Assembly (NCBI GenBank): GCA_904420265.1
Contig: CAJFUU010000138.1
Location: forward strand, 1-7,106
DNA: 7,106 nucleotides
From: an uncultured Clostridia bacterium
GTDB lineage: Bacteria; Bacillota; Clostridia; Christensenellales; Aristaeellaceae
Direction: 5' to 3'
Shown here: positions 1 to 5,460 of the stretch, in pieces
Layout: every line of letters begins with the position of its first letter
Numbering within the stretch: position 1 is the stretch's first letter
Notes under the pieces: generated by a model
What the model was told of the DNA's origin: nothing
The model's database searches: none
Seen by the model: the letters and a program-made list of their open reading frames with translations, nothing else
Position numbers and translations under genes: made by a program

Positions 1-19
1 CGCACTCGTCACACATCAT
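1..19 (-). CDS. mcsA: McsA, 5' end only (protein arginine kinase activator)
   Basis: Only the first six codons are inside the window, reading M-M-C-D-E-C. The start overlaps the 3' end of ctsR in another frame. A ribosome binding site GGGAGG (minus strand, 28-33) lies 8 nt before the first ATG; the second ATG follows at once. McsA proteins begin with a CxxC zinc-binding motif, and CDEC at the very N terminus directly after ctsR fits exactly. In the family McsA is a zinc-finger protein that activates the arginine kinase McsB, which inactivates CtsR and marks proteins for ClpCP. The call rests on six residues plus gene order. The expected mcsB and clpC would lie off the left edge and cannot be seen. 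Confidence 0.75.
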
Positions 20-491
20 GGCGCTCGCCTCCCTCCAGATTGCGAAATACCTGTTCCAACATATTCTTCAAAACCGAAGCGCGCAATACGTCCTTTGCGC
101 TCACAGGCAACGCCAGGGCATTGCGCGCCACCGCCGCGCGCACCAGTTTGCCCTCATTGGCCGTAATCAGCTTGCGGTCCTGCAGATGGGCGATGATGGC
201 GCAGGCGCTGTCTTCGTCGATGGAGTTGCCCACGCGCTTTAAAAGCATGTTGAGCAAATTGCCGTCGCCGCGCTCCCGCATGCGCACAATGCGCACATAA
301 CCGCCGCCACCGCGGCGCGATTCGATGATGTAGCCGTGGTCTACGGAAAACCGCGTCGCCAGCACATAATTTATCTGTGAAGGCGCACAACCGAAGTGCT
401 GCGCAAGTTCGTTGCGGCGCACCTCGATTTGCGTTCCTTCATCCATGAGCTCTTTGATAAAGCGCTCGATGGAGTCGCTCAGTTGAGCCAT
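9..491 (-). CDS. ctsR: CtsR, transcriptional repressor of the class III heat-shock (clp) regulon
   Basis: A 160-residue protein of normal CtsR length (about 150-155 in Bacillus). CtsR is a dimeric winged-helix repressor that binds upstream of clp genes and is released on heat or protein stress. The N-terminal helix-turn-helix contains APSQINYVLATRF (about 36-48), followed by the hallmark glycine-rich wing RRGGGGYVRI (59-68), which serves as the thermosensor and DNA-contact loop. The arginine before the four glycines (R60) corresponds to the residue reported as an McsB phosphorylation target in Bacillus. The C-terminal part (about 80-155) is the helical dimer domain and includes DEDSACAIIAHL and a region resembling the family's LRASVLKNML segment. 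The ATG at 491 has AGGTGA (498-503) 6 nt upstream. Its stop lies inside mcsA. It has its own promoter with candidate operator half-sites, consistent with autoregulation. Confidence 0.96.
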   Translation of the reverse strand: MAQLSDSIERFIKELMDEGTQIEVRRNELAQHFGCAPSQINYVLATRFSVDHGYIIESRRGGGGYVRIVRMRERGDGNLLNMLLKRVGNSIDEDSACAIIAHLQDRKLITANEGKLVRAAVARNALALPVSAKDVLRASVLKNMLEQVFRNLEGGERHDV

Positions 492-526
492 GTCAATTCA
501 CCTCTTTCTCAGGATGGCAACACAAA

Positions 527-563
527 TTGACCATCTCTGACTATTATAGCGAGGCATGGTCAA
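527..563. promoter_or_regulatory. Candidate CtsR operator half-sites around the ctsR -10 box
   Basis: TTGACCAT (527-534) and ATGGTCAA (556-563) form a perfect 8-bp inverted repeat with a 21-nt gap that contains the -10 box. The right copy extends to GGTCAAA (558-564), which matches the CtsR heptad. The known CtsR site is a direct repeat of that heptad with a 3-nt spacer; next to the right copy only a degenerate second heptad is visible (AATCAAG, 566-572, spacer of 1). Position and half-site sequence favour CtsR autoregulation, but the geometry is not canonical. Confidence 0.45.
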
Positions 564-571
564 AAAATCAA
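543..571 (-). promoter_or_regulatory. Sigma-A type promoter of ctsR-mcsA
   Basis: Read on the minus strand, TTGATT (566-571) and a perfect TATAAT (543-548) are separated by exactly 17 nt. Transcription would start near 536, giving a leader of about 45 nt before the ctsR ATG. The -35 box lies only 26 nt after the mtnN stop codon. No GC-rich hairpin with a U-run separates the two, so some read-through from mtnN is possible. Confidence 0.85.
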
Positions 572-597
572 GTGTTTTTGCGGTTTTTACGGTTTGT

Positions 598-1293
598 TCA
601 TAATTTCCTGCGCGTTTTGAGAAATTCCAGCGTCAACTCGGCAGAATTTTTGGCCGCCAACGGCAGGAATTCTTCGTAGGACATGGCGGCTTCCTCGTTT
701 CCGCCGTCGGAAATCGAGCGAATCACGGCGCAGGGAATGCCGCTGAGAAAGCAGACCTGGGCGATGGCGCCGGCTTCCATTTCACAGGTGGCGGCGGCAA
801 ACAGACGCACTATTTCCGCCTTGCGCGCCGAGGAGGCCACAAACTGATCTCCAGAAGCCACGCGGCCGCGCACAGCCCGCAGGCCCAGCGAGCGCGCTGC
901 GGCAAGTATACCTTCCGCGGCGGTTGCATTCAATGGGAAAGCGAGGCGACTGACGGTGGAAACAAACCCAGGGGCATCGCCCAGGGCGGTTGTGTCCACG
1001 TCATGTTGCACAACGTCCGTTCCTACGACCACGTCGCCCACATGCAACCCGTTTGCCAGCGCGCCGGAGACGCCCGTATTGATGATCAACTGCGGCGCAT
1101 AGCGCAAAACCATTGTCTGCGCGCATACGGCGGCGTTGACCTTTCCGATGCCCGCGCGGGCGACGACGATTTCTCCGCCCGGCACGCAGCCTCGTGCAAA
1201 GGGAATGCCGCTGATTTCGCAACGCTCAGGAGCATCCATGGCGTCTATAAGGCGTTGAAGTTCGATGTCCAGCGCGCCGATAATGCCAATCAC
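598..1293 (-). CDS. mtnN: 5'-methylthioadenosine / S-adenosylhomocysteine nucleosidase
   Basis: With a GTG start at 1293 the protein has 231 residues, almost the same length as E. coli MtnN (Pfs, 232). The enzyme cleaves adenine from methylthioadenosine, S-adenosylhomocysteine and 5'-deoxyadenosine, clearing SAM by-products. The N terminus IGIIGALDIE aligns with the family's IGIIGAMEEE, so E11 is the catalytic glutamate equivalent to E. coli E12. AGIGKVNAA (47-55), INTGVSGAL (71-79), VASGDQF (145-151), CEMEAGAIAQVC (170-181, E173) and RSISDGG (192-198, catalytic D196) follow in order. An in-frame extension to 1428 is rejected because it lies inside ispDF and has no family similarity. The start is 1 nt beyond the ispDF stop, and AAAGGA lies about 10 nt upstream, indicating translational coupling. 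A second in-frame GTG three codons upstream is possible but sits too close to the Shine-Dalgarno. Confidence 0.95.
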   Translation of the reverse strand: MIGIIGALDIELQRLIDAMDAPERCEISGIPFARGCVPGGEIVVARAGIGKVNAAVCAQTMVLRYAPQLIINTGVSGALANGLHVGDVVVGTDVVQHDVDTTALGDAPGFVSTVSRLAFPLNATAAEGILAAARSLGLRAVRGRVASGDQFVASSARKAEIVRLFAAATCEMEAGAIAQVCFLSGIPCAVIRSISDGGNEEAAMSYEEFLPLAAKNSAELTLEFLKTRRKL

Positions 1294-1294
1294 A

Positions 1295-2452
1295 TCAACC
1301 ACGTCCTTTCGTAAGCAATACGCATGCCTGCGCGGAGATGCCCTCTCCCCTGCCTTCGTAGCCCATACGTTCGGTGGTGGTGGCCTTGACGTTGGCGCAA
1401 TCCGGCGGGACGCCCAGCGCCTCGGCAAGGTTCAGGCGCATCCGCTCTATGTAGGGCGCGAGTTTCGGTTTCTGGGCGACAATGGTTACGTCGGCGTTGA
1501 CCACCTGAAAACCGCGCTCCGCGGCCAGGCGCATTACGCGCGCCAGCAGCAGCATGGAGGAAATGCCGCGGTACTCCGCATCGCTGTCCGGAAAATGGCG
1601 TCCAATATCGCCCTCTCCCAGCGCGCCGAGAATGGCGTCCATAAGGGCGTGTACGGCCACATCCGCATCGGAATGCCCGTCCAACCCCAACGCGGAAGGG
1701 ACAGTCACGCCGCAGAGCACGAGCGGACGGTCCTCCACAAGCCGGTGCGTGTCAAATCCGGAGCCGATGCGAAAGGGATTTCCTTCCAGGCGCATAAAGT
1801 CCTCCTTCGTCGTCAGTTTGACGTTTCCGGGGCTGTCCGGGGCAGTGAAAAGCGTTATGCGGCCGAAGCGCCGCTCGTAAAGGTCGGCGTCATCCGTAGC
1901 TTTCCAGCCCTCAGCCTCCGCCCGGGCGTATGCCTGCAGAATCTCCGCAGTTCGGAAGGTCTGCGGGGTCTGCGCGGCGCGCAGCCGGGAACGGTCCAGC
2001 GTCGTCACGCGCCCGTCCGCCTCCATTTGCTTGATGGTATCCACCACATCCGTGCAGGCCACGCCGCTGCCCGTCGCCCGCGCCAGTTCGATGGAACGGC
2101 GCAGGATGTCCGCCGTGACAAAAGGGCGCGCCGCATCGTGTATTGCGACGATTTCCGCATCCTCCGGAAGCGCGCGCAGGCCATGCAAAACCGATTCCTG
2201 CCGCGTCAAACCGCCGTGAACAATTCGCTTTACCAGGGAGCTACGGCCTTCCTTTGCGCACAGGGACTGGTATGCGTCCGCATCCTGCGCGGCAAGAACC
2301 AGTACGACGCCGTCCAGCAAAGCGCTTTTGTGCAGCGCCCGCAGACAGCGGCCCAGTACGGTCACGCCGCCGATGGTATGCAGAACCTTGTTTTTGCCCA
2401 GCGCGGCGCGTTCGCCCCGGCCTGCGGCGACCACGACCGCCCAAATGCTCAT
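1295..2452 (-). CDS. ispDF: Bifunctional IspD-IspF: MEP cytidylyltransferase / MEcPP synthase
   Basis: A 385-residue fusion of two enzymes of the MEP isoprenoid pathway. IspD joins CTP and methylerythritol phosphate to CDP-methylerythritol; IspF cyclises the later 2-phosphate intermediate to MEcPP. Residues 1-222 are IspD: nucleotide loop AAGRGER (9-15), GGLTRQESV (80-88), IHDAARP (104-110), AAQTPQTF (159-166) and NVKLTTKEDF (210-219). The usual PKQ after the loop is replaced by KNKVL. After a very short linker, about 226-385 is IspF: FDTHRL (233-238; metal ligands D234, H236), GHSDADVAVHALMDAILGA (259-277; H260 metal ligand), EGDIGRHFPD (280-289) and ATTTERMGYEGRGEGI (357-372). Both active sites look intact. 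The ATG overlaps the rqcP stop as ATGA. IspE, which acts between the two steps, is not in the window. Confidence 0.96.
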   Translation of the reverse strand: MSIWAVVVAAGRGERAALGKNKVLHTIGGVTVLGRCLRALHKSALLDGVVLVLAAQDADAYQSLCAKEGRSSLVKRIVHGGLTRQESVLHGLRALPEDAEIVAIHDAARPFVTADILRRSIELARATGSGVACTDVVDTIKQMEADGRVTTLDRSRLRAAQTPQTFRTAEILQAYARAEAEGWKATDDADLYERRFGRITLFTAPDSPGNVKLTTKEDFMRLEGNPFRIGSGFDTHRLVEDRPLVLCGVTVPSALGLDGHSDADVAVHALMDAILGALGEGDIGRHFPDSDAEYRGISSMLLLARVMRLAAERGFQVVNADVTIVAQKPKLAPYIERMRLNLAEALGVPPDCANVKATTTERMGYEGRGEGISAQACVLLTKGRG

Positions 2453-2748
2453 GCCTTCACGCGGTACATGCCGGCCGCGTCCTGCTTGAGCGCATGCTCG
2501 CCGATGGAGAGCACCTCGTATTCCGTATATTTTTCGCCAAAGCGCACGCCCAGCACGTCTCCCACGCGCACGTCTGTGCCCGGCTTGGCTTCCTTGCCAT
2601 TGACGGTAATGTGACCCGTAGAACAGGCGTCGTTGGCAACGCTGCGGCGCTTGATGATGCGCGAGACCTTCAGGTACTTGTCCAGGCGCATCGAAGTTAA
2701 CGGCGCGCGCTCGATGGGTTTTTTGGCCTCAACAGCCTTTCTGCTCAT
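2449..2748 (-). CDS. rqcP: RqcP (YabO), S4-domain ribosome quality control factor
   Basis: A small basic 99-residue protein with an S4 RNA-binding domain. From M20 it reads RLDKYLKVSRIIKRR, very close to the start of Bacillus RqcP/YabO. GHITVNGKEAKPGTDVRVGD (45-64) completes the S4 fold, and VRFGEKY and a short tail ending MYRVKA follow. In Bacillus RqcP binds the obstructed 50S subunit beside peptidyl-tRNA and RqcH and supports alanine tailing of stalled chains; the conserved arginines correspond to R21 and R35 here. The start at 2748 is preferred over M20 because a perfect AGGAGG (2755-2760) lies 6 nt upstream of it and none precedes M20. This gives a 19-residue lysine/arginine-rich extension not present in the Bacillus protein. 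The stop overlaps ispDF by 4 nt. The alternative family, Hsp15-like S4 proteins, is less likely given the neighbouring mazG. Confidence 0.9.
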   Translation of the reverse strand: MSRKAVEAKKPIERAPLTSMRLDKYLKVSRIIKRRSVANDACSTGHITVNGKEAKPGTDVRVGDVLGVRFGEKYTEYEVLSIGEHALKQDAAGMYRVKA

Positions 2749-2764
2749 GCATGTCCTCCTGACG

Positions 2765-2802
2765 CAAACAGGATCGCCTCTGTGGGAAGCGACCCTGCTT
2801 TG
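2765..2802 (-). other. Stem-loop in the hup-rqcP gap, just before the rqcP ribosome binding site
   Basis: In the minus-strand transcript CAGGGUCGC (2797-2789) pairs with GCGAUCCUG (2777-2769), nine pairs including one G-U, around an 11-nt loop. After a one-base bulge (2798) the stem continues with CAAA/UUUG (2802-2799 with 2768-2765). The hairpin ends 4 nt before AGGAGG. Only three U residues follow, so it is a poor terminator. It may instead protect a processed mRNA end or influence rqcP translation. No promoter is evident in this 126-nt gap. Confidence 0.5.
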
Positions 2803-2874
2803 TTCTTTGGTGCGCGAAGCGCAAACGGCCCGCGCCGATCTCCAGGCACGCCTGTATGGCGAGCGGCCCAGCGA

Positions 2875-3144
2875 TCAGAATTCGTCGCGCAGGCCCTTGC
2901 CGGCCTTGAACGTCGGGGTCTTGCTGGCGGGAATTTCGATGGCTTCGCCGGTCGAGGGATTGCGGCCAGTGCGAGCGGCGCGCTCTTTGACTTCGAAGGT
3001 GCCAAAGCCCATCAGCTGTACCTTATCGCCCTCTTTGAGCGCTTCGGTAACGGCGTCAATAAAAGCGCCCAGCGCAAGTTCGGCCTGCTTCTTGGACAAT
3101 CCGGACTTTTCCGCGATTTTCGCGACGAGAGTAACCTTATTCAT
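2875..3144 (-). CDS. hup: HU-family nucleoid DNA-binding protein
   Basis: An 89-residue HU protein, exactly the family size. HU dimers bend and compact DNA without strong sequence preference. MNKVTLVAKIAEKSGLSKKQAE forms the first two helices; the signature GFGTFEVKERAARTGRNPSTGE (46-67) leads into the DNA-intercalating beta-arm with the conserved R61-N62-P63, and the chain ends in FKAGKGLRDEF. The ATG at 3144 is chosen because GGAGGTG lies 6 nt before it and because HU proteins start MNK; the in-frame TTG at 3159 overlaps that Shine-Dalgarno. HU lies 131 nt downstream of mazG and 126 nt upstream of rqcP on the same strand, an arrangement familiar in Clostridia. IHF is excluded in practice by sequence and lineage. 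I did not find a convincing promoter directly upstream. Confidence 0.97.
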   Translation of the reverse strand: MNKVTLVAKIAEKSGLSKKQAELALGAFIDAVTEALKEGDKVQLMGFGTFEVKERAARTGRNPSTGEAIEIPASKTPTFKAGKGLRDEF

Positions 3145-3275
3145 TGGTGCCACCTCCAAATATTCTCAGCCATGGAAAGTTGCCACGGCGTCGGCCCAGA
3201 CATTTTTCAGGAAGGGTCCTGGGCATGCCCTATCCATGTTGAAATTCGCCCTCTGCGTGGAAAATCCTGCAAGCA
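3145..3275 (-). other. mazG-hup intergenic gap with small inverted repeats
   Basis: This 131-nt gap holds the hup Shine-Dalgarno, the 10-bp palindrome GGGCATGCCC (3221-3230) and, directly beside it, a 5-bp stem CAGGA/TCCTG with a 4-nt loop (3208-3221). On the minus strand the small stem is followed by an A-run, not a U-run, so no intrinsic terminator is supported. Weak -35-like hexamers exist (TTGCAG on the minus strand near 3270) but no -10 box at proper spacing. Confidence 0.3.
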
Positions 3276-4691
3276 TCAGGCATTTTCCGACAATTTTACG
3301 CGATCCCAATATGCGTCCATCTCCGCAAGCGACATTTCCGCCGGGCGACGCCCATCGGCGAAAATAAGACGCTCCATTTCGGCAAAGCGGTCCACAAACT
3401 TGTTTGTGGCGCGATTGAGGGCGATTTCAGGGTCGATCTTGAGCAGCCTGAGCACATTGACCACCGCAAAGAGCAGATCCCCTGCCTCTTCCTCGACCCC
3501 CGCGCCGCTTTCCACGGCGCGCGAAAGTTCTTCGGCTTCCTCGCCGATTTTATAGAACGCCGCGCGGGCGCTGTCCCAGTCGAAACCGACGTCCGCCGCG
3601 CGCTTTTGCACCTTTTCGGCGCGCATCAACGCCGGCAGGCTGCGGGTGACGCTGCGCAGCACTTCCGCCTGTGTGTTTTGGTGGCGCTCGGCCTTTTTGA
3701 CCTTCTGCCACAGGTCAAGCACCTCGTCCGCCGTATCGGCCTTTGCGTTTCCGAACACGTGCTGATGGCGGAAAATCATCTTGTGGGTGATGGCGCTCGT
3801 CACGTCCTGAATGGTAAATTCGCCGTGTTCGCGGGCGATCTCCGCATGAAGCACGATTTGCAAAAGCACGTCTCCCAATTCGTCGTAGAAGGCGTCCATA
3901 TCTTCGCGGTCGATGGCGTCCACGGCTTCGTAGGCTTCTTCGACAAGATTTGTGCGCAACGTGGCGTGCGTCTGCTTGCGGTCCCACGGGCAGCCGCCGG
4001 GGGCGCGCAGTATGCGTATGACGCGGTTGAGTTCGTCAAATCCATAGCGCTCAAGCTTCGTCAACTCCCGCTGCGCCGGCACCAGCACGCTCAAGCGATG
4101 GTCGTAGGCAGGGAGGCGATCCAGCTCCACAAGCGTCGTTCTGAAAATTCCCCCTTCGCCCGCCCGCACGAAAATTTGCGATTCTTCAGGATAGCAGTCC
4201 ATCAAACGGAGTTTGACTTCCGCCGCCAATTCGCGCGTATCCAACTCGCGAATCATGGCGTTGCGGTCGGCGTGCAAAACGCAGCCTTCCCATTCCGAAG
4301 CCGCCCAGCAATCGGTTGCGCCGTCGGCGTATGCCCACAGCCCCTCCTCCACCGGAGGGCCGGCGATGACGCGCACGTTTTCCCCAGCCAGGCGCAAAAG
4401 TTCGCGCACGCTGGCATCGCGCACGTCGAACACCGCATAAGCGACGCTGCCGCTTTGCGCGGCGTCCACAACGGCTTGCGCAGCCAGGCGCGCGTGCTCG
4501 TCAAAATCTTCCGCGCGTTCGTAAAGTTCGTCCAGCGAAGCGCAGGCGATGCCCTGCGCGTCCAGCCAGTTCTGAAGGCCGCAGCGCCGCGTGTGCAAAA
4601 GTACGGCGTCCGCGGCCTTCAGGGCTTCCATGGCTTCAAGCGTTATCTGTTCGCGGCGATGGCCGCATCCAATCACGATAATTTGCGACAT
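3276..4691 (-). CDS. mazG: MazG/YabN nucleoside triphosphate pyrophosphohydrolase with methylase-like N domain
   Basis: With the ATG at 4691 the protein has 471 residues, near the 489 of Bacillus YabN. It hydrolyses (d)NTPs, including aberrant ones, to monophosphates and pyrophosphate. Residues about 1-205 correspond to the tetrapyrrole-methylase-like domain but are degenerate: the expected GxGPGD..LT loop reads GCGHRREQIT (8-17). The first MazG domain (about 215-335) has LRAPGGCPWDRKQTH (228-242), EEAYE (251-255) and ELGD (271-274), the metal-binding ExxE/ExxD helices. The second (about 350-465) has GEEAEEL (383-389) and EEAGDLL (401-407), so both motif sets are present. The start is supported by GGAGG and AGAGGA close upstream and by a promoter ending about 30 nt before it; an in-frame extension to 4835 would run into spoVT and is rejected. 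Sits between spoVT and hup. Confidence 0.94.
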   Translation of the reverse strand: MSQIIVIGCGHRREQITLEAMEALKAADAVLLHTRRCGLQNWLDAQGIACASLDELYERAEDFDEHARLAAQAVVDAAQSGSVAYAVFDVRDASVRELLRLAGENVRVIAGPPVEEGLWAYADGATDCWAASEWEGCVLHADRNAMIRELDTRELAAEVKLRLMDCYPEESQIFVRAGEGGIFRTTLVELDRLPAYDHRLSVLVPAQRELTKLERYGFDELNRVIRILRAPGGCPWDRKQTHATLRTNLVEEAYEAVDAIDREDMDAFYDELGDVLLQIVLHAEIAREHGEFTIQDVTSAITHKMIFRHQHVFGNAKADTADEVLDLWQKVKKAERHQNTQAEVLRSVTRSLPALMRAEKVQKRAADVGFDWDSARAAFYKIGEEAEELSRAVESGAGVEEEAGDLLFAVVNVLRLLKIDPEIALNRATNKFVDRFAEMERLIFADGRRPAEMSLAEMDAYWDRVKLSENA

Positions 4692-4722
4692 AATTCCTCT
4701 TCCTCCGCAAAACCATGACCGG

Positions 4723-4751
4723 ATTATACCATATTTTTCGCCGCATTGCAA
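4723..4751 (-). promoter_or_regulatory. Sigma-A promoter of mazG, with extended -10
   Basis: On the minus strand TTGCAA (4746-4751) and a perfect TATAAT (4723-4728) are 17 nt apart. TGG directly precedes the -10 box, giving an extended -10. The promoter lies in the 67-nt gap after spoVT, with transcription expected to begin near 4716 and a leader of about 25 nt. It implies that mazG, and perhaps hup, rqcP, ispDF and mtnN beyond it, are expressed in growing cells independently of spoVT. No terminator hairpin for spoVT is apparent in the gap. Confidence 0.88.
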
Positions 4752-4758
4752 CGCCGCG

Positions 4759-5313
4759 TTATTGTTCCATCTGCCGGGCGATGATGCTGGTTGTGGTTTC
4801 GGCGACCTTCTGGTCCACCTCGCCCATGCTGGCACCGGAGTCGCGGCTCAAAAGAATCAGCCCGCCGATGATTTCGCCGTCAGCAAGAATGGGCGCGATG
4901 AGCTGCGCGGTGTAGGCCTCGGCGTGGTCGTCGCCCGTGACCGGAATCATTTTCGCCCCCGAGATGAGGTTGAGCACGGACATTTGCCGGCTCTGGAGAA
5001 TGTTTTCCACCTCTGCGCTGAGCGGTTTTTCAATCAGCTCACGCTTGGCCGCGCCGGTGACGGAAACCACCGCGTCCCGGTCGCAGATGCAGGTGATGTG
5101 CCCCAGCGTGCGGTAAAGCGAATCGGTGTAATCCTTGGCGATGTTTGCAATTTCGCCGATGGGCGAATACTTCTTGAGCACAACTTCGCCGTCATGGTCG
5201 GTAAAAATTTCCAAGGGGTCTCCCTCGCGGATGCGAAGCGTGCGGCGAATCTCCTTGGGAATTACGACGCGCCCAAGTTCGTCGATTCTGCGCACGATGC
5301 CTGTCGCTCTCAT
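4759..5313 (-). CDS. spoVT: SpoVT, AbrB-family stage V sporulation regulator
   Basis: A 184-residue protein (Bacillus SpoVT 178) with the full SpoVT layout. Residues 1-50 are the AbrB swapped-hairpin DNA-binding domain, with TGIVRRIDELGRVVIPKEIRRTLRIREGD at 4-32, nearly identical to the Bacillus protein. A linker helix (about 52-68) leads to a GAF-like domain (about 70-184) ending MGEVDQKVAETTTSIIARQMEQ, and the final RQMEQ is again as in Bacillus. In Bacillus SpoVT is made in the forespore under sigma-G and adjusts sigma-G genes; the GAF ligand is unknown. AAGGAAG (5320-5326) lies 6 nt before the ATG. No sigma-A or convincing sigma-G promoter is seen upstream. Its presence suggests a spore former or a descendant of one. 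Simple AbrB is excluded by the C-terminal domain. Confidence 0.96.
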   Translation of the reverse strand: MRATGIVRRIDELGRVVIPKEIRRTLRIREGDPLEIFTDHDGEVVLKKYSPIGEIANIAKDYTDSLYRTLGHITCICDRDAVVSVTGAAKRELIEKPLSAEVENILQSRQMSVLNLISGAKMIPVTGDDHAEAYTAQLIAPILADGEIIGGLILLSRDSGASMGEVDQKVAETTTSIIARQMEQ

Positions 5314-5385
5314 TGCAATCTTCCTTCCAGCAATTTTCTCGGGACTTTCAATCCACGCTTATTATTCAAGGCCGGAGGTGGAATT

Positions 5386-5460
5386 ATGCGCCCTGCATGC
5401 AAAGCTGCGCGATTGGCAGTTCCAGGCAGTTGCGAATTTTGTCGCGCTTTGCTATACTAA
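5386..5460 (+). CDS. Possible small ORF of 24 codons between spoVT and aroQ
   Basis: A strong ribosome binding site, GGAGGTG (5374-5380), lies 5 nt before an ATG that opens 24 sense codons and ends in TAA at 5458-5460. The peptide contains three cysteines, two of them in CEFC (16-19), and starts MRPACKAARL. It overlaps the aroQ promoter, so it cannot be a leader peptide of the transcript starting there and would need a promoter further upstream; only a poor TATTAT (5360-5365) is visible. I do not recognise the peptide. It may be real, a remnant, or a chance match. Confidence 0.22.
   Translation: MRPACKAARLAVPGSCEFCRALLY
5415..5431 (+). repeat. Direct repeat GGCAGTT at one helical turn, touching the aroQ -35 box
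   Basis: GGCAGTT occurs at 5415-5421 and again at 5425-5431, a 10-bp period. The second copy overlaps the first two bases of the aroQ -35 hexamer. Such same-face tandem sites can bind a regulator, but seven-base repeats also arise by chance and no known regulator motif is recognised. Confidence 0.3.
5430..5458 (+). promoter_or_regulatory. Sigma-A promoter of aroQ
   Basis: TTGCGA (5430-5435) and TATACT (5453-5458) are separated by 17 nt. Transcription should begin near 5465, leaving a leader of about 32 nt that holds the GGAGG ribosome binding site (5483-5487). The leader is too short for a riboswitch or T-box. Confidence 0.85.

Noticed and set aside
1294..1428. Upstream 45-codon extension of mtnN
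   Set aside because: It overlaps the IspF C terminus, has no MtnN similarity and no ribosome binding site, whereas the GTG at 1293 gives the exact family N terminus.
1265..2614. 449-codon open frame on the plus strand opposite ispDF and the end of rqcP
   Set aside because: It lies opposite genes with clear family motifs, its translation is rich in arginine, alanine and histidine without recognisable domains, and it has no convincing ribosome binding site. Long antisense frames are expected in GC-rich codon usage.
3208..3230. Intrinsic terminator after mazG
   Set aside because: There are small inverted repeats, but no U-run follows on the minus strand and the stem is only five pairs.
3606..4718. 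370-codon plus-strand frame opposite mazG
   Set aside because: Antisense to a well-supported gene, low-complexity composition, and no start signal of note.
4692..4835. Upstream 48-codon extension of mazG
   Set aside because: It runs through the mazG promoter and into spoVT; the ATG at 4691 has ribosome binding sequences and family-like length.
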